Shown: positions 12,339-24,954 of the stretch, one piece after another
Position numbering within the stretch: position 1 is the first letter of the stretch
Layout: the number at the start of each line of letters is the position of its first letter
Assembly (NCBI GenBank): GCA_014871385.1
Contig: CM026426.1
Coordinates: forward strand, 82,503,566-82,567,565
Direction of reading: 5' to 3'
From: Ceratodon purpureus
Lineage: Eukaryota; Streptophyta; Bryopsida; Pseudoditrichales; Ditrichaceae
DNA: 64,000 nt
Made by a program: the position numbers and the translations under genes
Notes under the pieces: model-generated
What the model saw: the letters and a program-made list of their open reading frames with translations, nothing else
What the model was told of the DNA's origin: nothing
Databases searched by the model: none

Positions 12339-12620
12339 ATGTGGAGGCGAAGTAGGAATGTAGGATATCCGCAGTATCAAGGAACACCTGCTAACGTTGA
12401 GGAGCTCCGGCCATGGTTTAGGGCGGTGGACACCCGTTCTCGCAACACCCCCATTCTTGCTTTACTGCACATAGCACGACTTCTACAGCCAGGTGCGGAG
12501 TGGTATTGGAGTATTGCTCTTACCATAGAGTTGATTGAGATCTCTGACGCTTCCGGCATCGCCTTTCCCCTGACGTCCGAGGAGTCGAGAGTATTGGCAG
12601 CGTTCACTTCAGCCACATAG
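12339..12620 (+). pseudogene. ELRPWF-family fragment 1
   Basis: About 93 residues are open from an ATG. The motif VEELRPWF, followed by IARL-x-Q-x-G-x-EW and then a helical stretch ending near LTSEES, is shared with the fragment at 48255-48569. I do not recognise the family. Both copies lie within 1.5-2.5 kb of a DUF7869-type gene, so they may be a small accessory gene of the same class of element. The orientation relative to that gene differs between the two places. Upstream there is a plausible splice-like stretch but no clear first exon. Confidence 0.4.
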
Positions 12621-13492
12621 GGGAAGTGTCAATGCACTCGATGTCAACTACGGGGTGGCTCCCCGTCATTGACAAAGCACACGACGTCTCGTTTGGTGCT
12701 GGAAGTCGTAACTCTGGCCAAGATCACTGGTGCAGACTGAACGCTAGCCCATTGTCGTCGTATTCGTCATTTGGTTCCGGGATTCCATCCGTAGATACAG
12801 GGTGTAGTGCTGTCTGAGCCAAGTCCAGTGCGAAGGATCGCACGGTGCATGGATGTTAGCGACCATATGAGGCTTCTCTCCATGTACAATGTCTTCAGAA
12901 GAATTAGTGTGTGTTGACATTGTCCAGCTCGTTCTGGATAGAGCTGCCTCTCACAATCAGATAGTTGTAGTATTCACGGTTAGTAGTTGTTATTGAGGCT
13001 TTAGTAGTAGTGGCATCACTGATGTTTACCAGATACAAAGTAACATGTAAAGGGCAGAACACTACCGTTGTACTCTACTAAGAATATAATGAAAAGGAAA
13101 AATACTTTTGGGCCAGTTTCTCCAAGCGCTTAATGGATTTACTAATGTTGTGAGAAGCGTCGGCGGGCAGTCGACTAGTACCTAGTAGTCATGTAACATT
13201 GTCCATAATAAAAATCACAGGTCGTGCAATGTAGACCAACCTCACGGAATCACTGTCAAGATGATTATCTAATATGGCCAGAAGCATCGGCGGACAGCCA
13301 ACGATCACTCAAGAAAGAAAAGGAAGGCCTCACATCAATAAAAGGAAGACCAAGCATAATACAATTGGTAATGTACAATTCTTGTTCAAAGGAATCACAG
13401 TGTTTACAATATTCAACTATAACGCCGGCAGAGGAAACCATCACAACCTTTGTCTTATAATGCTAAGATCACAATCGTCGGCGGACTGCCGA

Positions 13493-14597
13493 CTACTCTT
13501 CATCCTCGTCATTCCAATTTATCAGAATTCCATGCGATTCGAGGTTTGCCATGGCAGCAATTTCAACCTCTTTGGTTATTAGATGAGACTTTGGAGGCCC
13601 CACATGCATATTTTTCTTGGTCCTATGAGTGTACACAACGGGTTTACACTCCACCCACTCCGCAAGAGTCAACTCCCTGTCCCACCGTCTTGTCCAACAC
13701 TCCCTCGCAACTTTCTTCTTACCTTCCTTCTTGCCCTTCATCGGAGTCCACCATTCAACTTGAACTTACCATAATTAGGATCAGGCTCTGTTAAAACAGG
13801 CTATATCGCCCTACCCATCCAAATGGGTAGGAGGTCTTGCTTACTCGGACGACACAACACCCAATCACCACGTAACATGTCACGGTATGGGTTAAACACA
13901 GACTTTGGCCTAGTATTGTGCGGACCGTAGAATGAATAAGGCTCCACTTCATCCTCGTCCCCGAGACAAATATCCGAATCCCCTATATAATCGTCCTCTG
14001 CATTGAATGTGGTGACGTGGTCCCGTTTCTTGTCTGAAATAGGCCAAAATCCTTCTTGTAAGGTGGCGGAATTAGGAGGGAGTGGCTCATTGACCTCCTT
14101 TAAAATTTGCTCACATTACTGTACATACGGTAACATGTCTTGTGCGTATTTCTTATCCCGAGCCATGCCAGTTCTCTAGTACTCAATGTACTTAGATATT
14201 TCACTTTTAATGAAATTTCTCTTCTCTAAACACTCCTTTACTCGTGCCACCTCTTTATCCGCGTTCTTCTTGCCCTTATCGACTTCAACACTACCCCATA
14301 GGTGCTTATAAGGAACTGGTTTGGGATCACCGACGGACAAACGTGGTTCACCTACTTTGTCTGCCCTCCACATTTTCACGGGTTTGCTAGGTCAGCCATG
14401 ACATGACAGATCAGTTGCACGCTTCTTGTACCTCATCACGGGCCACCCCGCATCCTCTTCATCCTCCACTACATAGAACTTAAAAAGATGCCTTTCACTG
14501 TGACCTTCTATCGCATTACCTCCGTAGTGATGAAAATCAGCAATGTAACTTTTGAAGTCTGCCACTTCCTGAACAACCTCCAAAACATAGTTGTCAT
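13493..14597 (-). pseudogene. C-terminal half of a split DUF7869-type gene
   Basis: Read on the minus strand, this begins with VVQEVADFKSYIADF, then a GH-x-E stretch, LFKFYVV and PVMRYK. These match, in order, EVPDFKKFIAEW, GHTKAH, FKFYV and PIMKYK in the DUF7869-type gene at 50597-53240. The matching first half lies at 26510-28400 on the same strand, also breaking off at this point. About 12 kb of unrelated DNA now separates the halves. The remainder to 13493 is acidic and basic linker sequence, interrupted several times. Confidence 0.6.
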
Positions 14598-14689
14598 AAC
14601 AAACCGACCGTCCGTCAGTCCATTAGTCCGTCATGGTGACAAGAGACACCCAAATGTCCGTCCGATAAGGGCGTTAACCATGTTGGCGC

Positions 14690-14960
14690 AAGCAGTACTA
14701 CGGGCGCAAGCATCTGGGCGAGAGCGCCGTCACGGCTGCGTGCAGGAGTGTAGGAGAGCGAAGGCGCGAGCGTCGATCGGGCACGGGCGCACTAACGGGC
14801 GTGTGCGTCGCGGGAGGCGCAATTTTGTAGACGATCGCAATCATGATTATCGGGCGCGATCATATGGGTGCGAGCCTGGATTGGGCGTGATCGCTGCGGC
14901 GGGCGTGCACAATATTGGGTGCATGCGTTAGGACAAGTGCGCTGGGCCACATTGGGCAAC
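14690..14960. repeat. GC-rich degenerate array, GGGCGCGAKC units
   Basis: Units of about 14-18 bp begin GGGYGYGAKC or similar and are joined by variable 5-8 base spacers, for example at about 14855-14930. The array is sharply GC-rich against AT-rich flanks. Open frames across it are composition artefacts. Confidence 0.7.
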
Positions 14961-15116
14961 ATCACAAGAGAGGCCATGCATTTCAGGAGAGGGCAATTGT
15001 GAAGTGCTATGTATATTGAAAAGTATTGCAAATTTGTGGCAATAATCCACTTAAAGAGGATGTTCTCTCATATAACAAACTAGGAATATCACATTTCAGT
15101 TACTACTTGCGTACTT

Positions 15117-16685
15117 CTAAATCTCGTAGCAATAACAACACTCTAGAATCTGGAAATTGTAGGGAGAAGATGTTAGAGTAGCGTGGGCCAACTGCAAGGT
15201 CGAGTCGATCTTGGGATCGGGATTTGCGAGCTCCTTCAACACCACTGCAAATCTAGACTTTCCCGCTTTGTCCTTGAAAAGATCAAGGTCGTCCTCATTA
15301 TTCCAAATCATATTTGCTACCACTCCAACCGAGTACGCATCAGCATCCTGCGTATATAGATGTCTCCTCCTTAGAGTTTCCAATGAGGTCTCCAAATTTG
15401 GCTTACCATAAGTGTACCACAACTCCGGAGCGACAAAAGTACCACGTTGCTTGAAGGCAGCCTTACGCGGCGATGCAGTTGGGTAACCGTACCTTAAAGG
15501 ATTTGTCTCACAAGTGCAACTTGCAAGGCCTCAATTGCATACTCCAATGTAAACTTGGTTCACTTTATCCTCAAGCAAGACATTTAACGCGGAGCTGTCA
15601 TTATGCTGCAAATACCCCTTATGGACCCGGTCCACAATACAGATTAATGCACAAGCTAGCTTGGCCCTATGTGTGCGGAAAGCATGAACACGTTGAAGTG
15701 TTTCCCTGGGCTGACCTGTAAGCTTCTCGACATTACGGTTTCCAATACCCTCCGAGACTGCTGAATTCTCTTTGTGAAGAGAATTCTGGATACAGTCCCC
15801 GTTCCACCAAATTGTGTATGCTTCCATGGTCCAGTCATTGACTGCAAAGAACATAATAATGCCGGGATGGTCAATCCTGCAAACCATGGCTTCTATCGCA
15901 GTCTTGTGTCGCTTCTTGGTGTTTTCCTCTCCCTTGGACATCTTCCCTGCAAAGACACAAGTCTCAGGTATGGTTGCCATGCCTACAATACGTAATTTTT
16001 GGACTTTCTCGAATCCGCCTTTAGTAGAGCTAGACATCGGAACCACCCTAACCCCTCTGGAAACCGAGACCACGGCTCCCCACAAGTATTTATCCATTGC
16101 GCTTTTGAGTCCAGCTTCATGCCATGGCCTAACCCTCGTCCTACTACTCGAGAATCTCCTACAGGCCTTCTGGACATAATCCAGCTTCTCTAACTGCTCT
16201 TTCTGCCTTGCGAGTAGCCCTCCTTGGGCTTCTTGTTGACACACTCAAACACATGCACAATGTGTGTAGTGTTTGTTGTTATTTGTTGGTCCATCCTCTT
16301 AAGGTAATGATAGTAATTAATACAATCATTATATCTCTCGGATTATTCAGTTTGTTCCACAAATCGAATTCTAAGTCATTCTTTAATTTTGTAATTCCCG
16401 CCTCTCCCTTGTCAATGTATGTTCGGGTAAACATCTTGCGTTTACGCAATCGGTACCATTCCTATGCCTGCTCTCTAATAAAATCCTAGTACCGAGGAGG
16501 TGGGTAATCTCAGGTCTCGGTCCCGTTCACTCGCCCGTTCCCGGTTCTTCTTCCCGAGGAGCTCGATGATGGGTTCAAGCCTGTCTAAGATGGTGCTGTG
16601 GAGGTTGCCACCACCTTTTCTCCTGAAGCATCAAGATCTACATACGCGCGAAGTTTCCCAGATCCACAAGAGAGGGACATAGATG
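15117..16685 (-). pseudogene. Decayed protein-kinase-like gene, copy 2
   Basis: This is homologous to the intact kinase-like gene at 62540. Landmarks on the minus strand are an N-terminal stretch near 16.4-16.7 kb, RIDHPGII and WWNG near 15.8 kb, a degenerate catalytic loop HNDSSALNVLL and YIGVCN near 15.55 kb, and a C-lobe with DADAYSVG near 15.33 kb. Compared with copy 1, the loop HNDLSPDN and the following DWG are damaged, so it cannot be active. It lies inside the 12-kb foreign segment between GC-rich arrays. The frame is interrupted several times. Confidence 0.7.
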
Positions 16686-16864
16686 GGAGATGAATTGTAC
16701 ACCAAAAGAAAATTTCAAAAATCCCCCTGCCTCCGATCTGATGCTCCTACTTCCTGTAGTTCCAAACAGAGCACGTGGAGTCACAAGCTAGGACAAGGAG
16801 CCACTTGAAAGAAGAGACTTTGAAAAGTAGAAAATAAGGGTTAAGGGGAGCCTTTTATGCTCTG

Positions 16865-17065
16865 CGTTAATGCTCGCGCCCGTAACGGCGTACAGGGCTT
16901 GCACAAGCGCCCGAACACAGACTATGCACGCGCCTGTCAGCCGCGTTCGCACGCGCCCAACGTGACTATGCGCTCGTCCTCCACCCCACGTGTGTGCGCC
17001 CTTGCCGCGTGCGCGCGCCCGTAACCTTGCACGCGCCTGTCCTCTGTATGCGCTTGGATATGCAT
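16865..17065. repeat. GC-rich degenerate array, minus orientation
   Basis: This contains repeated GCGCCCG, TCGCGCCC and GCACGCGCC. These are the reverse-complement form of the GGGCGCG units seen elsewhere, so the array is inverted. The next 300 bp to the right are AT-rich and empty. Confidence 0.65.
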
Positions 17066-17372
17066 TATAATATACATTTTGGACTAGGACATACTCGTCA
17101 ATGAACTGAATACAAAAACATTTTAATGGTAAATGGAATTATATTAACTCCATTGCCGCACATAAATTAATACGGAGCACAACCATACAATGCTATTGAG
17201 GTAGAGATACTAAACTTGGTTGTCTCTAAGTAAAAGTATAGGTCTACGTAATAAGAACATACTATAAAAAAATAAATCGGAATACTAACGTAGTATTCTT
17301 TTTTTGGTTTTAGCCGATACATTTTACGGTTAGATTTACTGCTACATCAAGCGCCAAAAAAGTGACCACAGT

Positions 17373-18473
17373 CTATTCTTCCCGTGTGCTGCGGTCCCTT
17401 TTCTTGCCGGGAGGTTGTTTTTTCGGAGCCAAAGAGGGGCCCAATTCTTGCCGGATTATTACATCCTTGTCTGATGGCGCCTCATTGCAATCCAGATCTT
17501 CCTCCTTTGAGCGCTCGTTGTCACCTTCATCTTCAGGAGCACCAACCACTCGAGCTCGTACCTCTCCTTCCACCTCCAATGTAATATTGCGCACTTGAGT
17601 GGAAATTTCCCCCGGATTGCCATCTCTGGCACTTACCAAGCGCTTCATAGGCCTCTTCATCTCTCCATTACGGATGGCTGTGATGCCATCCACACTGATT
17701 CCGCGTGTGCGAACAACCCCAGTTCCAGTAGATGGTCCACCTTCAGTGTACCCTCCATAGAATGGGAGTGGATCAGCTCTTGTTCTTTTGTTTGTCTTAC
17801 ATGTTCTTCCACAAGGTTCTTGTTATAGTGGATCCCTAACAACCTTTTCTGTGGATTTCTTTGCACCACACTGGGCCACAGTCTGTATGGCGTCGTCTAT
17901 AGCTGGCACCACGGCGTCCTTGTTGACGGTAGAGGCGTTGCGATGACTACGAGTAGCGCAATGGAGAGGAGGCCTGGCCGCTGCGAATGGTCTATGGCGT
18001 CTAGCAATTGTGGCACCCGCCGAGATTGTGGACTTCTGAGCCAAGCCTCCATCCACATTTGTATGTGCTTTGTTACCTCGTACCTCAATTGGTTGTGATA
18101 GAGGTATAATTTGTGCGGGGATTGCATGAACGGTGCTTCTCTCATAAGCAGGAGGAATCTTTTAGGGCAAGCTTGAGTCTCCTTGTATTGAACTTGCTCC
18201 CTTGTTACCCTCTCTACTGACAGGACCGGTCCAATGAGGTCCGCATCCATCACTTCCATCACCCCCTTCGTCATTGTTGTCGTCATCACTGCCAGCACAG
18301 TTATCGTTATTAAGATGGTCCTCACTAGAGCAATCATCCGCATATCTGTCATTTTTATCAGGATTGACATGGACTGGAGTAGCATTTCCTTCATCACGTG
18401 CGTCTCGTCCTTCTGCATAAGCCGCTTCATCAAAAACCGGGAGTGTTGGTAATTCGTCTCCATGGATGTTCAT
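17373..18473 (-). pseudogene. Acidic Asp/Asn-rich coding remnants downstream of the hAT transposase
   Basis: Minus-strand open pieces at 18162-18473 (rich in Asp, Asn, Gly and Glu) and 17373-17869 (Glu, Arg and Lys rich, containing VEGEVRARVVG) follow the hAT C-terminal dimerisation region in the same direction. They could be a low-complexity tail of that transposase or another decayed gene. There is no recognised domain. The CAT/CGT-rich plus strand gives spurious hydrophobic frames here. Confidence 0.3.
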
Positions 18474-18637
18474 GTCTGGGTTTTCCTATCATATTCTGGT
18501 TCATTGTCGAAGTCATACGCATCACCATTATCATCATGGTTGTTGTTGTCATGAGGATCATCGCGATTAGCGTCATCACCTCCGTCGCCAAAGCCGTCGT
18601 TGGGCCCATTCATGTCAACGTCATCGCGATCATGTCC

Positions 18638-20561
18638 CTAGACATCATCATCACCATCATATGCGTGGTCATTCGGCATGCCGCGATCGTCGTCACCGTT
18701 GTCCTCTTTGCTTGTATCTCCCTGAGGATCTGACTCCTCTGACCATGCATTGTTCTCGTACCATCTGAGGGGGTTGGGCATTGGTCGTTGACGGAGGAGT
18801 TTGCTATTCGTATAAATGTACACCAAAGCCTCTGACTTCTCCACCCTCAGGCGGTTACGTACCTTGTTGTGAACAAACGAATACATGCTCCAATTCCATT
18901 CACACAATGAAGCGGAGAAAACCTGAGATAAAATGCGCTTTGCAATGATTGCCAAGCGCCCGCCTCCAATCCGTTGCTACCATTGATGGTGTTCCAGGTC
19001 TGCTGCTGCAAAATTGATGGTAACTTCTGGGCTGTAAGGGCCACGTTCCTCATCAAACAAGGTAATCTCTGCCACGAGTTTGGCAAATGGAATTCACATT
19101 TGCCCACCCACCTGATGAAACACTTGGTTGAGTGCTGCCTTCACTTCTCTTATGGCTTGTAGGCCGCGATGTTTTTTGGTCCAAGGGTTCAAGAGCGCCG
19201 CGGCATAATGAAGATCGGTGTGCATCATGTCCCATCTACGGTTGAAATGTCCCTCCAGCCTTGCTACCATGTCCGGTGGAAAAAGCAAGGTTCTCTTCGG
19301 AGACTGTACACGTGACCTTAAGTTTGCTCATTGTAACCCATGCCTTGCCCATTGTGGGCTGGTTTCCATCGAACGTTCTCAGAGCTACAAAGGTTGGTTT
19401 TACCATGTCCTTGAAGTTGCTACAATGATTCTAGAATCTATCATCACGGATTGTTTGACGTACTAGGCTTGCGCGTGCATGATTACGCACCCCCTCGGTT
19501 TGGTTGAATAGACCGTCAACATAATCGAACCACTCCGGTGCCATGACCACTTGCTCCAAGGCAAATTTAACGTCCATAAGGCGGTCTATCATCAGATAGT
19601 TACAAGCAAATCTGGTTTCTGCGTAAACCACCAAGGACAACTTTGGGCAATGTCGGCGGAAAAGGGCCATAGGAACATGATGTCTCTGAATGTAATGACA
19701 CACGTGTTCAGTTTTGGCGACCGAATCCTTCACAAAGCGTTCTTTGTCCCAGTCCACCATAAGAAGATCTAGAATATGGGCACAACATCCCTGCTTGTAC
19801 ATGTGAGGATATTCCTCTAGGATATTATCCATGGCGCCAAGCATGTTGCTTGCATTGTCCGTACAAATCTGGACAACATTCTGAGGGCCAATTTCTCAAA
19901 TATACTTCTTCATCTCCCCGCCAATGTATCCTATTGACTTCTTCTTGTTAGTCGTATCAACAAACCCAAGAAATACATCGCCTGCCGGACATACTAGCAT
20001 GACATTCATCAACGGTCGGCAATTCACATTATCCCAACCATCAGAGTAGATGGTAGCCCCGTATAACTCGGTCGACGTTTTCGTTCGTTCATCAATCTTT
20101 TCCTTGATTTGCTTCTTTTTTTCTTTGATGTGCGTTGTTCGCATTGCGTTATAGGAAGGGGGATTGTAGTCAAATTCGGCAGTCGAGGTTAAGCTCACTG
20201 CCTTTATAAATGCTGGGTGCTTGACCATGTTGAAAGCTACATTGGATTCGTAAAAGAAGGATGCCCAGAGCATGTCCAATTCCTTTCGCTTGGAGATCTG
20301 GTATGCTTCATTCATATCCTCTTGTTGCAAACTCCTTGTGGTATTTAAACTGGCCCTACTAGGCGCCGCACTACAATCAATAGGGTCCTCTTTGGTATCA
20401 TTGTAAGAGGGTTCAAATCCACCGTACAGAGTTTCATCTGTAGAAGCACTAGTACATGGACGTTGAACTGGTGCGGAGGATGTTGGCCTCATACCATCCA
20501 TCTCCTCCGCTATAAAGGGGCCGGGAACCTTTCCACCGGAGAACTGAAAACTCCTCCTCAC
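18638..20561 (-). pseudogene. hAT-family transposase (DUF659 type), decayed copy 1
   Basis: The minus-strand order is a DUF659-like region (19896-20561, with IYSDGWDNVNCRPLMNVM and VFLGFVDTT), then a central block (19431-19844, with CAHILDLLM and ETRFACNYLM), then LHYAAALLNP (about 19.15-19.2 kb), and finally the dimerisation region near 18.75-18.95 kb (AIAKRILSQVFSAS, WNWSMYSFVHNK, NRL and LVYIYTN). This is the usual hAT order. No BED zinc finger was found upstream, because a solo LTR and a GC array occupy the next 700 bp. The frame is interrupted several times. No hAT terminal repeats or 8-bp duplication were located. Confidence 0.8.
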
Positions 20562-20587
20562 TACTCCTAGAGGGATTTCTACAGGAG

Positions 20588-21066
20588 TGGTAAAGGGAGG
20601 ATCTAACCACTAAACCCTAGCCTTCACAACCCCATCAATACCCAACAAAACCCAACTAAACTAAGTGCTCCAAACCCTCATAGAATGCTGGAAATGTACA
20701 ATACAAGTGCAAAAAGAGGTCAAAACTGCATGAAATGGGTCAAAACAGCCCCAAAATATGGTACAGCAGCTCCTAACAGCTCTCAGACCTCTCAAACTCT
20801 ACCATCTCTAGTGTAGAATGATCTCCCAAAACCCTAAACTTGCCTCTTAAACACCCTGAAACGGACAGAATCATCCAGTCGGCTTCGACAGAGTTCATCC
20901 AGTCGGCTTCGACAGAGTTCATCCAGTCGGCTCCGACAGAGTTCATCCAACCGACTGACAGAGTTCATCCGCAGGAACTGGATGACTGTTGGGACACTTC
21001 CTGGATGAAACTGAGAGGGGATTGTATGGGGTTAAAGGGAGACACGAGTTGGGTCTCCAGTTAACA
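20588..21066 (-). mobile_element. Solo LTR, copy 1
   Basis: This is a 479-bp fossil LTR starting TGTTAACTGGAGA (minus strand) and ending TTTACCA, flanked by a 5-bp duplication AGGAG (20583-20587 and 21067-21071). It contains several tandem copies of a roughly 24-bp unit with ATCCAGTCGGCT. It matches the solo LTR at 35630-36059 over its whole length. No internal retroelement coding region is adjacent. Confidence 0.85.
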
Positions 21067-21071
21067 AGGAG

Positions 21072-21805
21072 CGACCGTGCGGGTCGAGGACGACGCTCGC
21101 GAGCAGTGGAGCGTGCGTTGGAGTGTAGGCGCAGGTGAGCACATATGCGCGCGAGCGTAGGCGGAAGCGAGCGCAAGAGGGCAACTGCGTGCTTGCGAAT
21201 GGCGGTGCGCCCAAGAATAAACATGCGCGCGCAAGCGTAGTCGGGCGGAATTGGGCGAATTGGAGCGCGATCCAATTCCCGAATGCTGGCGCGATTTAAG
21301 GGGCGCACGCAACGTAGTGAAGAGCGATGATATTGGAAGGACAAAATAAAAAATAAATAAATAAAACTACCGACCTATGAAATTGACCCTTTAATCCAGT
21401 GAAGGCTAAAATTTTTAAATAAATGTAAAGCATCCTATTTAGATTTCACGTTGTAACACATGTCAGATTTACCTAAACCTATGGGATAAACTATTACTGT
21501 TACACCGTTAATCCGGTCGCAAATGCATTGGCGCGCGCATGTGACCCCGTTGCAGACGGGCGCGTGCATTCGGACGCGAGCTATTGGCCGCGAGCAATTG
21601 GGGGGTGCACACTCGCAGGTTGAATGAAGGCGCGCGCGCGCGCAGGCCAACGCGCGCGAGTGTGGTTTGGTGCGCGCGAAATCGATAGTGTGCGCGAGAG
21701 TAGTCGGGCCCAAGTCGGTGACCTCTGGCGCGTCCCAACGTGCATATACGGCGCCATCAGACAGGCGTGCGCGCTCAGGCGGGCGCGATTGAACGGGCAT
21801 GCACA
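21072..21805. repeat. Two GC-rich degenerate arrays (21072-21312 and 21515-21805)
   Basis: GCGCGCGAGCG, GGGCGCGATT and similar units are spaced 12-20 bp apart, in blocks separated by about 200 bp of AT-rich DNA. They belong to the same repeat class as 14690-14960. The first array begins directly at the solo LTR's target duplication. Confidence 0.65.
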
Positions 21806-21829
21806 ATTTAGTAAAAAGCCTCGAGTATT

Positions 21830-22640
21830 GAAAGAGAAGAAAATCAAATTTATAAAATTAAAAAAATGAGTATGGACCACGGAGAAAAATAAATGGACAG
21901 TATGGGAGATAAGTGGAACTAGAAGTATAAAAATGAACAGATCAAATAGGCATTCAAGTGAATTGAAGAATGTTAAACAAAAAAATTACATTAGAGGGTG
22001 TAGGAGTATTAAATGAAAATAAAGGGATAGGATGGGAGAGTGGTGGAATTAAAAGTGAAATGAATTGAAAGAGGGAATAAAATGATAGCATAGTGTTGAA
22101 AGGAATGAAAATAAAAATTAAAGAGGTGGATAGTGCTTGTAGGGATATTAGAGAAAAATGAAGGGATACCTGGATAGGATGGGGAAGTGGTGACCAAAAT
22201 TCAAATGAAAGAAGAATGTATAACAAAAAAAATAAAAAAAATTAAAGAGGGTATTCATATTACCAGAGGCAAATAAAGAGATAGAATGAGGGGTGGTGGG
22301 ATTAGATGTAGGAGAAAAAAACATAAAGAAGTGCTTATTGGATGATAGAAGAATGTTAAACAAAAAAATAAACAAATTAAAGAGGGTATTCATCTTTGAG
22401 AAAAATAAAAGGATAGGATGGAAGAGTGGTGGGATTAGATATATAAATATAAACAGTCGGAAGCGGAAATTGAATGATAGAAGAATGTTAAACCAAAATA
22501 AAAATTAAACAAATTCAAGAAAGTAGGGTTATAAAGAGAAGTTAAGGGATAAGGGAAAACAAATTGAAGAGAAAATCAGATGGAAGAAGCAAGGGATCAA
22601 GAGTCTAAATTGAAGAGGCAACGGATAATAATTAAACATG
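21830..22640 (+). repeat. Purine-biased A-rich tandem repeat
   Basis: The plus strand is almost entirely A and G with scattered T and few C. Recurrent landmarks GAAGAATGTTAAAC (about 21966, 22340 and 22480, plus a variant near 22210) and GGGATAGGATGG or AGGATAGGATGG (about 22024, 22170 and 22410) show imperfect repetition with a unit of roughly 130-150 bp. No coding potential. Confidence 0.6.
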
Positions 22641-22724
22641 ACGAGTCAAGATTAGAAAGTGCTAGAGTATGAAGTGTTGGAATACGAACGAGAACATACG
22701 AGCGAGTGCATACCTGCGGGAGAT

Positions 22725-23220
22725 CTGTAATGCGCGCGCGCAACTTCGTGGAGGCCAAAATCATGCTAAGTTCTAGAAAACGGAGGTTGGGCAAGGTGGC
22801 TTTTGCCCATGCGTCTACGGGCGCGATCATTTTGGGCGCCATCATATCGGGTGAGTAGACGTGTGCAGAATTCAGAAACACTAACAATCTCTTATTCGAA
22901 AATCCTGAGGATTGCGCGCGTGTGCTGCGGGCGCGAGCAGTCCAGCGCGCGCAACAATGGGCGCATGCAACGCCGTCGCGACATTCCCAAGGAGAAAATT
23001 ATTTCAGGGCTCCGGAGGCAGTGCGCGCCCCCATGGTTCGACGGGCGCGAACAATTCGGGCGCGCGCGTAGGGGCGCGATCCTTTGTTCAGAACAAAGTG
23101 TATTTGTCAGGAGGATGCGGAGGCTGGCGTGCCCGCACGCGCACGCACTACGGGCACGTATAAACACGCGCGGGCATACGGGCGCGCAAAAATGCACGCA
23201 TGCATGTAAGCGAGTGTACA
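22725..23220. repeat. GC-rich degenerate array, about 500 bp
   Basis: This contains many GGGCGCGAKC or GCGCGCG units, for example around 22828-22850, 22917-22980 and 23035-23090. Same class as the other arrays in the foreign segment. Confidence 0.7.
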
Positions 23221-23699
23221 GTTCAAATCCACTATAAAATTCAGAGTTTCACGTAAAGAACTTGGAATTTGTGATCCATCATATTCTTGAATCAGAACTG
23301 AATGGTGGCGGGAACAACCGGATCCCTTTTGAGGTTCATGTGGACATTCAATCTCAAATTTAAATGACGAATATAAACGGAATAAATTGGTACGTGAATT
23401 ATTTTAAGTGTAGAATAAAGTGAGGAAAGTAATAGTCTAGAACGTCCATGGAATATCCATGCAAAACATTTCTGTGTGCACCAGAATTATGTAAACAATG
23501 ATCATACGATGGAAGGTTGATGAGACAAATGATGGAATGAACGACATGTTTGGCGACCAAAAAAACACGGAACCTATGCAAGGAGAAGAATATAGTCTTA
23601 GAAGTCATGAACAAATCCGGAATGAAAATTAACATCCATTGTTTGAGTTTCACAAACATGAAACGTATCAATGTAATCCTAAGCCAATCTAATTCCCTA

Positions 23700-24626
23700 T
23701 GCCTTCTACACGTATTTATATTCCGATATCTTTTTACAAAAACGTAGTCTTCATTCATTGATCTCCACGACGTCATGTGCAGAGGAACTCGATCCACCTT
23801 CATCATGTCGTGCACAGGAGCTACCCGCTGCACTACTTTCTGCCCCATCCCAGCGATGAGTTTCCGCTTGGCAGAACAAGTTCTCTTAGCTAGGCCATCT
23901 ACTCCAAGTACTGCTTCCATGAAGCTGGTCCCCGGCATTCGACGGAGCACTTTAAGGGACTTCGGACTATGTTCTTTGCATAGAAAATCCAAAGCTTCGC
24001 CCTTGAAAAGGCTTATCCATTCAGATTCCTCCATGTTCAAGGCACAGCGGATGTCGAGTTCCGCTTCGCTCATTTGATGTTGCTCCTTGTGCTAATGCAC
24101 AAGCAGTTTCCCTTTGGAATTCCACTTAAATTCTTGAGGATGAGTCCCAAATTGGAATGTCTTGTTTTCTTCATCCCAGTATCCACCAAGTGTTTGGTGA
24201 ATAAATTCATCCTTCCCTCAATTTCTTCTACAGTCCCGCCCCGTATGACATTTTGGCAAATCCTTACAATCTCCTTAGGATTTGTGCCCCATCTCCACTG
24301 CGCGCTCATTTCATTCTTGTAGGTCGCGTGCTTTCCCATAAGCCAAATCCAAATCAAGTCTTCACCCCACTTATCCGGATACTCAGGAGTATTTTCCTCA
24401 TTTTGCTCCTAATGCGGTGGCATGTAGGTCTCCAAGCCGAACTGCTCATAAAGACGCTTGTGGAAGGGGGACTTACATATTGCACACCACCGACGTTTCA
24501 TGGCATTGGAAATCAAGCACAGTGGATGATACATGCAGCGGGAAATACTTCCCAATGTGGCACCATTCAATGAATTCGTCACACGTAGCTAAAGTCCACG
24601 GTTGCGGTGCGGCTTCCCACCCTTGA
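23700..24626 (-). pseudogene. Unrecognised multi-piece gene
   Basis: On the minus strand an open stretch from about 24.62 kb includes CAICKSPFHKR (a possible metal-binding CxxC), then IWIWLMGKH, an RWGTNPKEIVRICQNV helix and a basic end (about 24.07 kb). A second piece at 23700-24073 starts MSEAELDIRCALNM and contains KEHSPKSLKVLRRMPG and AKRKLIAGMGQKV. The second piece follows on directly, so both probably belong to one protein. I cannot name the family. Below 23.7 kb the frame looks like intergenic DNA read through. Confidence 0.4.
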
Positions 24627-24954
24627 AATGCAAGCTTTGCAGGATTTGTTAGGACGTGAACTCTCTTACGTTGGTTGTTTCCATGCCTTTCCCGTCCTTC
24701 ATCGTTTTCCTGCTTTTCCTATTCAGCCGCCGAGGGCGGATTCTGTCGTTGCTGTTCCATCTAAGCTCGAGCTAGATCGTTCTTCAAAGTCTTCTGAAAG
24801 CGCAAAATTAGATACCTACGATTACCCCAATACCTCAATCTCATTTACAAATTATGAACATTTACAAGATTTTCAAATATACCACACGACCACTATAGAA
24901 TTTTCAAGTGAAAGTGCGTACACGTGTCAATGTGCTAGGATCCACCTGAGTAAC

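Larger units (their letters stand above)
11343..13495. repeat. Dispersed 21-bp palindromes, TAGTCGGC-n5-GCCGACTA
   Basis: The perfect copy is 12097-12117. Others are at 11343-11363 (two mismatches), 11471-11491 (one mismatch), 13157-13177 (worn), 13284-13304 (worn) and 13475-13495 (inner 6-bp arms perfect). Length and arm/spacer layout equal those of the TTTAGCTC palindromes but the arm sequence is unrelated. Half-sites recur around 28.49-29.24 kb, on the far side of the split DUF7869-type gene, which suggests that both stretches belong to one element. Confidence 0.75.

Noticed and set aside
14488-14931. 147-codon plus-strand frame
   Set aside because: It mixes the antisense of the DUF7869-type half with a GC array; composition artefact.
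17373-17869. Acidic frames as an independent gene
   Set aside because: There is no domain and no clear start; they are kept only as low-confidence remnants downstream of the hAT copy.
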